Assembly: GCF_021917145.1 (NCBI RefSeq)
Contig: NC_061070.1
Location: 9,286,743-9,350,742, forward strand
DNA: 64,000 nt
DNA from: Hypomesus transpacificus
Taxonomy: Eukaryota; Chordata; Actinopteri; Osmeriformes; Osmeridae
Direction of reading: 5' to 3'
Both the position numbers and the translations under genes were made by a program. Of this stretch, positions 59,426 through 64,000 are shown one piece after another. Position 1 is the first letter of the stretch. Every line of letters starts with the position of its first letter. The notes below the pieces were generated by a model, which was not told where the DNA came from, made no database searches, and worked only from the letters and a program-made list of their open reading frames with translations.

Positions 59426-62400
59426 ATGGAGCATAATGGGGATAATAGAAGCTGGGGGATGCAGCGACGAATGGAAGGTTTGGTCAACAAACACATGGCA
59501 GATATTGCCTTAGAAACACTCCAACAGCGGCTTTCGGCTGTGTCTGATGAGATGCACAGTCTAGCTGAGCATGTTTCAAGACACTCAGAAGAAATTCCAA
59601 AAGATGACATTACAAGACGCACGGATGTGAACTTTGACGGCGGGTCTCTCAACGGAACGTGTAACTCAGGGGGCGTTAGTGAAAAGTTATTGCCCGCTAC
59701 AACATCCACCGCAGGTAACAGTTAATTTGATTTAACAACTACAAAAAAAAAATGCATTCCTTGCTGGCATAGGCTACAACATTTTCAACATGTCAAGTTA
59801 GAGCATGGCACAACCAGACCAATATAGCTCTGAGTAGGCCTACAACCCAGAGTGGCACAGAATTTTCATGTAACCCTCTTTGACCAATCAAAGTTAGAGG
59901 AAGGTTGCGTTTTACGTCAGCCTGGCTGAAAAGGCTTCAACAGACACCGTAGGCTCAGACCTGACATTCAGGTATGAGTGTCAGCTCAACACACTCCCGT
60001 TTTCCCAGGGAGTCTCCCATATTTCACACCCATCTCCCCCCTCCCGTTTGGTTATTTCTCCTGTGAAACTCTCGTAATTTGTATGGCCCAAACCTCGTTA
60101 TATGAATAATCACTTCAATATATTATTCCAAGGTTGTCCATTTGCCAGATCTTCTATGAAACGCATCCTACATATCATACAATTTTCAACCCATTTATGA
60201 CCTCAACCTGGCAACCTACAACCCAGAGGCATTGTTAGACATCAAACTCTACTGGGGCACAGCCCCCAATTCATATTTACATTTATTCATTTAGCAGACG
60301 ACAGACAGTAAGTACAGGGACATTCTCCCCGAGGCAAGTAGGGTGAAGTGCTTTGCCCAAGGACACAGCGTCATTTGGCATGGCCGGGAATCGAACCAAC
60401 AACCTTCTGATTAATAGCCCGACTCCCTAACCGCTCAGCCATCTGAGCCCCTACTCATATCCCTTTTTTTCTTTCAAGCTTGCTGCGCACAATGCACTAC
60501 TAGGCTATAGAAACTCCCCTTGCTTAACCCAATATACAACAGTTCAGGGACGCAAGTTTGATATCAGCTTTGAGCGCACACATTTTTTTTGCATTCATTT
60601 GAGCGCAAAAACTGTTGTTTTGAGCTTCATGTTGTTTTTATGTTTTAGTCAAAATAAGATGATCATTAGGCCTATCATTTAGAAACTATCTTTAGTTTTG
60701 TAATGTTCTCTTAGCCTACCTCAATTCTGACTTGTGTGCCGAGTCCGACACCTGGGGGGTATTCCAGAAAGCAGGTTATGTGACATACCCGGGTAAGTTG
60801 ACTCCCCAGCTGACACCCAGCATTGTAGCAACATTGCCAGTAGGTTGCTGCAACATTGTGAATCAGCTGGTGGGTTAACTTACCCATTTATGTTGCATAA
60901 CCTGCTTTCTGGAATACCCCCCTGGACTTCTGGAATACCCCCCTGGATGTAATGCAGCACAATAAATCACAACGGCACAGTCGCGCTGCAGAGGCACACA
61001 AGGGCACACTGATTTCGAGCTTTATTTCAATTATTTGAGCTCTGTCTCTGAACCCCCTCCCCGTTTGAAGTGTCCCAGATTTTAGCACTCAAATGTTGAC
61101 AGGTATGAGTAGGCTACTGGATCGGAGCAACAGTATTCACATATTTTGCATGTTCAGATTATTGGAATCAATTATGGAATAATAAAATATGAAAAAAATA
61201 ATTCTGTTTATGGGAACAAGCATAGACCACAGTTAATGCAGCATCAGTGTGACCTTAACAACACATTCTACAACATCTCACAAACCATTTCCCCCAGAAT
61301 CCCAACCTAAATTAATGCCACTTTGCAAATATATCTTCCGAACATTGGCTTCAAGTTTTGCAGTTGCGTCACGAACCCAGCCTAGGGGTTGAGACAGAAC
61401 AAAGGGGAACACATGTGCGAGAACTATATGCTGTGGTAATTTATTAAAGAATACTAATTTAACCTAACTAAACGTGAGGTATGCAAGTCAGTAGGTCAGT
61501 GGTGTACATATGTGTGAGTGTCTCATGATAGGGAGCAGTGTTGAAAGGTGTAATAACAAAAGTCAAAAGGTTGCCACAACTCAAAACAAAAGCGTGCTGC
61601 GGACAAAACGGAAGGGCGTCTCCCTCTCCTGACGTCGTCTTAAAAGGGAGGAAACCACCGGGCCCAGGTGTAGCCACTTGACGGCTGAGGAGGCCGTCAC
61701 AGTTGTCACACCTACTTCTCTGTTCCTGACCCTTCTCTCTCAGAAACGGTAGCACAGCGGAAGATCATTGCCTTGCTGGTAGAGATCAAGGAGGAGCAGC
61801 AACGACAGTGGGTGGTGCTGAGGGAGCTGCAGGCCCGTGTCCAGGGACAGGCCTGCATGGAGGAGGAGGAGGTGGAGGCTCTAGAAGTGGACCTGCCCCT
61901 CAAGACAATGGAACAACTGGATGAGACCGAGACAAACCTGGAGGACCCTGGAGCACAGAGGAGAATGGTAGATACTAGAGCCATACCAGTTTAACTTGGC
62001 CTATATGGGCCTATCACAGATATGTTGGCATAAATGTGAGGGGTCATTGCAAAACATTTGTGTAGGTATATATTCTGTATAAATATTGGCCGTATTTTAT
62101 TCCCCAATATCGGCATCGGCCTCAAAAACCCAGTATCGTTTTAAGACACCCTGGCGAGTGGGGTGAGGGAGTGTGTAAAACTTAAATGGAGGCAACCCTG
62201 TGCATACTTCCAGAAGCCGATTAAAAAGTTGTTTCTATTTATTGCAGGTTTCTCATCTGTCACGGATGGGCGGAGCCACCGTGGATGATGCTGTGCGGCG
62301 GCTCATGCAGGCTGTGCTCTCATTTGCTGTGGGCTCAGAGCTCAACTGGGTTGGCAGAGGGCAGAAGAGAAGCTTCAGGAACACTCGCCTCCAGGGGGTC

Positions 62401-63059
62401 CTCTTTCGTACGTATTCATGGCTATTCAGAAACACTAGATGCAACTTACAGTAGAGCATGATTATGCAATTACAATTTATTTTAATTGATCGTACTATGT
62501 GTCATGCCATGTTAAATGAGAATAAGTAGACATCACTGCATAAATGTGTTATTAGGGAGGCATTGAGGGTTTAACATTTATTTTTGTATTTCAAAAGGTG
62601 CATAAGTAGGATTTTTTATGTGTAAGCTGATGAGGCCCTTTGAGAGCTGTTTACCCACAGACAGCTTAGTGCCAGCGAAATGTCAATATACCATTTTTGG
62701 AGTTCAGAAAATAAGTGGAGGTGCTTTTTCTCATATATTAATTTATTTTATAATATTACCTATTGCAGCTTTAACGCCCAGTCTTTTTCCAGCACTCTTC
62801 TAACCCTGACCAATCTTAATGCCTTATGCATTCTTACCATTGACTCAGATCTGTGGTTGCCAAAATACTGAGTTGCAACTGACCTGACACTTTCTCTTCA
62901 TTTGTAGGGGCTTTGAAGCGAACTCCAGTTGGTAAGGAGGCCACACACCACCAGTTTGCAGATGTGGTGAAGAAATGGCTCAGGTTTGCCCCCTTCAGAC
63001 AGGGAGGAAGTGGACGGCGACATTACAGACCCCCTTCTGTTGAGTTTCCCCCTTCCTAA
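59426..63059 (+). CDS. Coiled-coil protein with DUF4806-like C-terminal domain
   Basis: The exons are 59426-59714, 61744-61967, 62248-62407 and 62908-63059. They join in frame to 274 residues with GT-AG introns. Residues 1-96 are polar and helical (ALETLQQRLSAVSDEMHSLA). Residues 97-130 look like a coiled coil (KIIALLVEIKEEQQRQWVVL), followed by an acidic stretch (EEEEVEALEVDL). Residues 172-255 hold the recognised part: VDDAVRRLMQAVLSFAVGSE, then NWVGRGQKRSF, RNTRLQGVLFRALKRTP and FADVVKKWLRFAP. This matches the DUF4806 pattern as I recall it (VRRVM...NWKGRG...F..L.L..V...AV+R.P...E....+..WL+). Function is unknown; DUF4806 proteins occur in arthropods and fish, often near other nucleic-acid-associated domains. 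The start was chosen at the first in-frame ATG of exon 1; later Mets at codons 12 and 16 are possible. Confidence 0.82.
60276..60451 (-). mobile_element. tRNA-derived SINE, antisense in DUF4806 gene intron 1
   Basis: Read on the minus strand from 60451, it carries a pol III A box TGGCTGAGCGG (60441-60431) and B box GGTTCGATTCC (60397-60387) at tRNA-like spacing. A body with TGTCCTTGGGCAAAGCACTT follows, and a tail TGCTAAATGAATAAATGTAA. This is a widespread teleost SINE type. It is not a functional tRNA: the acceptor stem does not pair and the body runs on for 100 bp. Confidence 0.85.
60754..60943. mobile_element. Palindromic MITE with a duplicated right end
   Basis: The left end GGGGGGTATTCCAGAAAGCA plus GGTTATG is matched by the exact inverse at 60895-60922. 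The interior also pairs partly (CAGCTGACACCCAGCATTGT versus CAACATTGTGAATCAGCTGG). An extra terminal fragment TTCTGGAATACCCCCC follows directly (60928-60943), so the right edge appears twice. The family is a common fish MITE with GTATTCCAGAAAGC ends; superfamily uncertain. Confidence 0.85.
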
Positions 63060-63920
63060 AGCGTTACTGTCCTCAGAAACGGGTAGCCATTAAGAATCAG
63101 ATTTCTCAAACGTATTTCTCTGCTTCAGTGTTGTAAAATGTTTTTAAAAATAATTTTTTGTTGGTAATTTTTTGATGTCCAAAAAACATGGTTATTGGCC
63201 TGAACTAAATGCAGATTGATACAACTGTATATAGAGACTTCATAAATACTTTATACAGTAGAGGGTGGCAAACAGTTAGTTAAGCCTTTACATGTACTGG
63301 AGTAAGCACCAAAGTACTGTTGGTTAAGTTGTTTTTGTTGTATGAATGAGTTCTCAAATTATTTCTAATTTCTGAACTGTAATATGTGAAAACCTCTATT
63401 AACTTTACAGAGTGGTTTTAATGAGGATCACTTGATATCAACCTGCTGAATGTGAGTAAATACATGTAGATCAGTGCAACTTTATTTAGTTTTAAATGGT
63501 GACATTTTTCACAATTTCTCTGACATCCCTTCATATCACCAAAAACTTGGTGTGATGGCAAATGCATCAATAAATGAGATACTGTGTATACTATATAATA
63601 ATTTATATGTAGAGAGGTTGTACAGTATAAAGAAAAGCTGTCTTGGGCTATGCTCAAATTTAGCTGAAAAATAACTATTTGAAATGTTACAAGTGATGAA
63701 GAAGAAACTCTGTGATGACAAGTGGCAGTTTTGGAGCTATAAATACTGATATGCAGTGTTAAGATATGATCGCTCTGGGCCCTTGGTGACTCACCAAGTA
63801 GATGGTGGACCAAATAGGCTATCCTTACTGCAGTAGCCTGGGTTCAGTTTCAGCCAGGAGCTGTATGTCATCCCATCTTTCCCCTGACTTTCCTGCTTTT
63901 CTAAAACTGTTACTATCCAA

Positions 63921-63926
63921 AATAAA
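63921..63926 (+). terminator. Candidate poly(A) signal of the DUF4806 gene
   Basis: AATAAA lies about 860 bp after the stop codon, near the right edge. The region 63060-63920 is AT-rich, contains no recognised exon and is most simply the 3' UTR. Confidence 0.5.
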
Positions 63927-64000
63927 GCAGAAAATGCACAAATATCTTCACGAACTGATCGCTTTATTATTCCTTCTCTTACCAGAGATTAAAATATACA

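Larger units (their letters stand above)
59715..61743 (+). other. Intron 1 of the DUF4806 gene
   Basis: The 2.0-kb intron contains a tRNA-derived SINE on the opposite strand (60276-60451) and a palindromic MITE (60754-60943). The remainder shows no open frame or motif of note. It accounts for more than half of the gene's length. Confidence 0.75.

Noticed and set aside
59259..59513. Alternative start for the DUF4806 gene in an 84-codon frame
   Set aside because: It is in a different frame from the exon whose splicing gives the DUF4806 protein and ends before the exon 1 donor.
60387..60451. A functional tRNA gene on the minus strand
   Set aside because: The A and B boxes are intact, but the acceptor ends do not pair and the sequence continues into a SINE body and tail.

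Overview
The window is nuclear DNA from a ray-finned (teleost) fish. The evidence is vertebrate intron-exon genes whose products match well-known vertebrate families, long introns full of CA/GT, CT and poly-C/G microsatellites, and typical teleost mobile elements (Tc1-like, hAT and Harbinger-like MITEs, a tRNA-derived SINE). The species cannot be named from the sequence. All family comparisons are from memory; no search was run.

Layout, left to right. (1) 1092-2359, minus strand: the first five coding exons of ttbk1 (tau-tubulin kinase 1), running off the left edge. Upstream of its start lie a perfect 13-bp hairpin and a 40-copy, 24-bp minisatellite (3313-4272). (2) 6774-6944, plus: a single-exon 56-residue mitochondrial micropeptide, mitoregulin (mtln), easily missed because of its size. 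(3) 8506-10103, plus: three-exon cisd1 (mitoNEET, a 2Fe-2S protein of the outer mitochondrial membrane). (4) 11853-13093, plus: a four-exon SOUL/heme-binding protein with a signal peptide. (5) 13094-23257: gene-free, containing a hAT MITE with a perfect 8-bp target duplication and a decayed, internally deleted Tc1-like transposon. (6) 23258-55629, plus: slc24a3 (NCKX3, K+-dependent Na+/Ca2+ exchanger), complete in 17 coding exons (655 residues). Introns 1 and 2 (11.5 and 14.3 kb) hold most of the simple repeats and several MITEs. A 3' UTR of about 3.3 kb follows. (7) 59426-63059, plus: a compact four-exon gene for a coiled-coil plus DUF4806-like protein of unknown function, with a ZNF143-type promoter motif; its first intron carries a SINE and a MITE.

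Every exon join given for the five complete genes keeps frame with GT-AG introns, and the summed lengths equal or approach those of human orthologues where I recall them (cisd1 108, mtln 56, slc24a3 655 against about 644). There is no sign of an operon-like system, CRISPR, virus or horizontally acquired cluster. The items most worth a second look are the mtln micropeptide next to cisd1, the DUF4806 gene, a possible alternative terminal exon in slc24a3, and two unusual tandem arrays.
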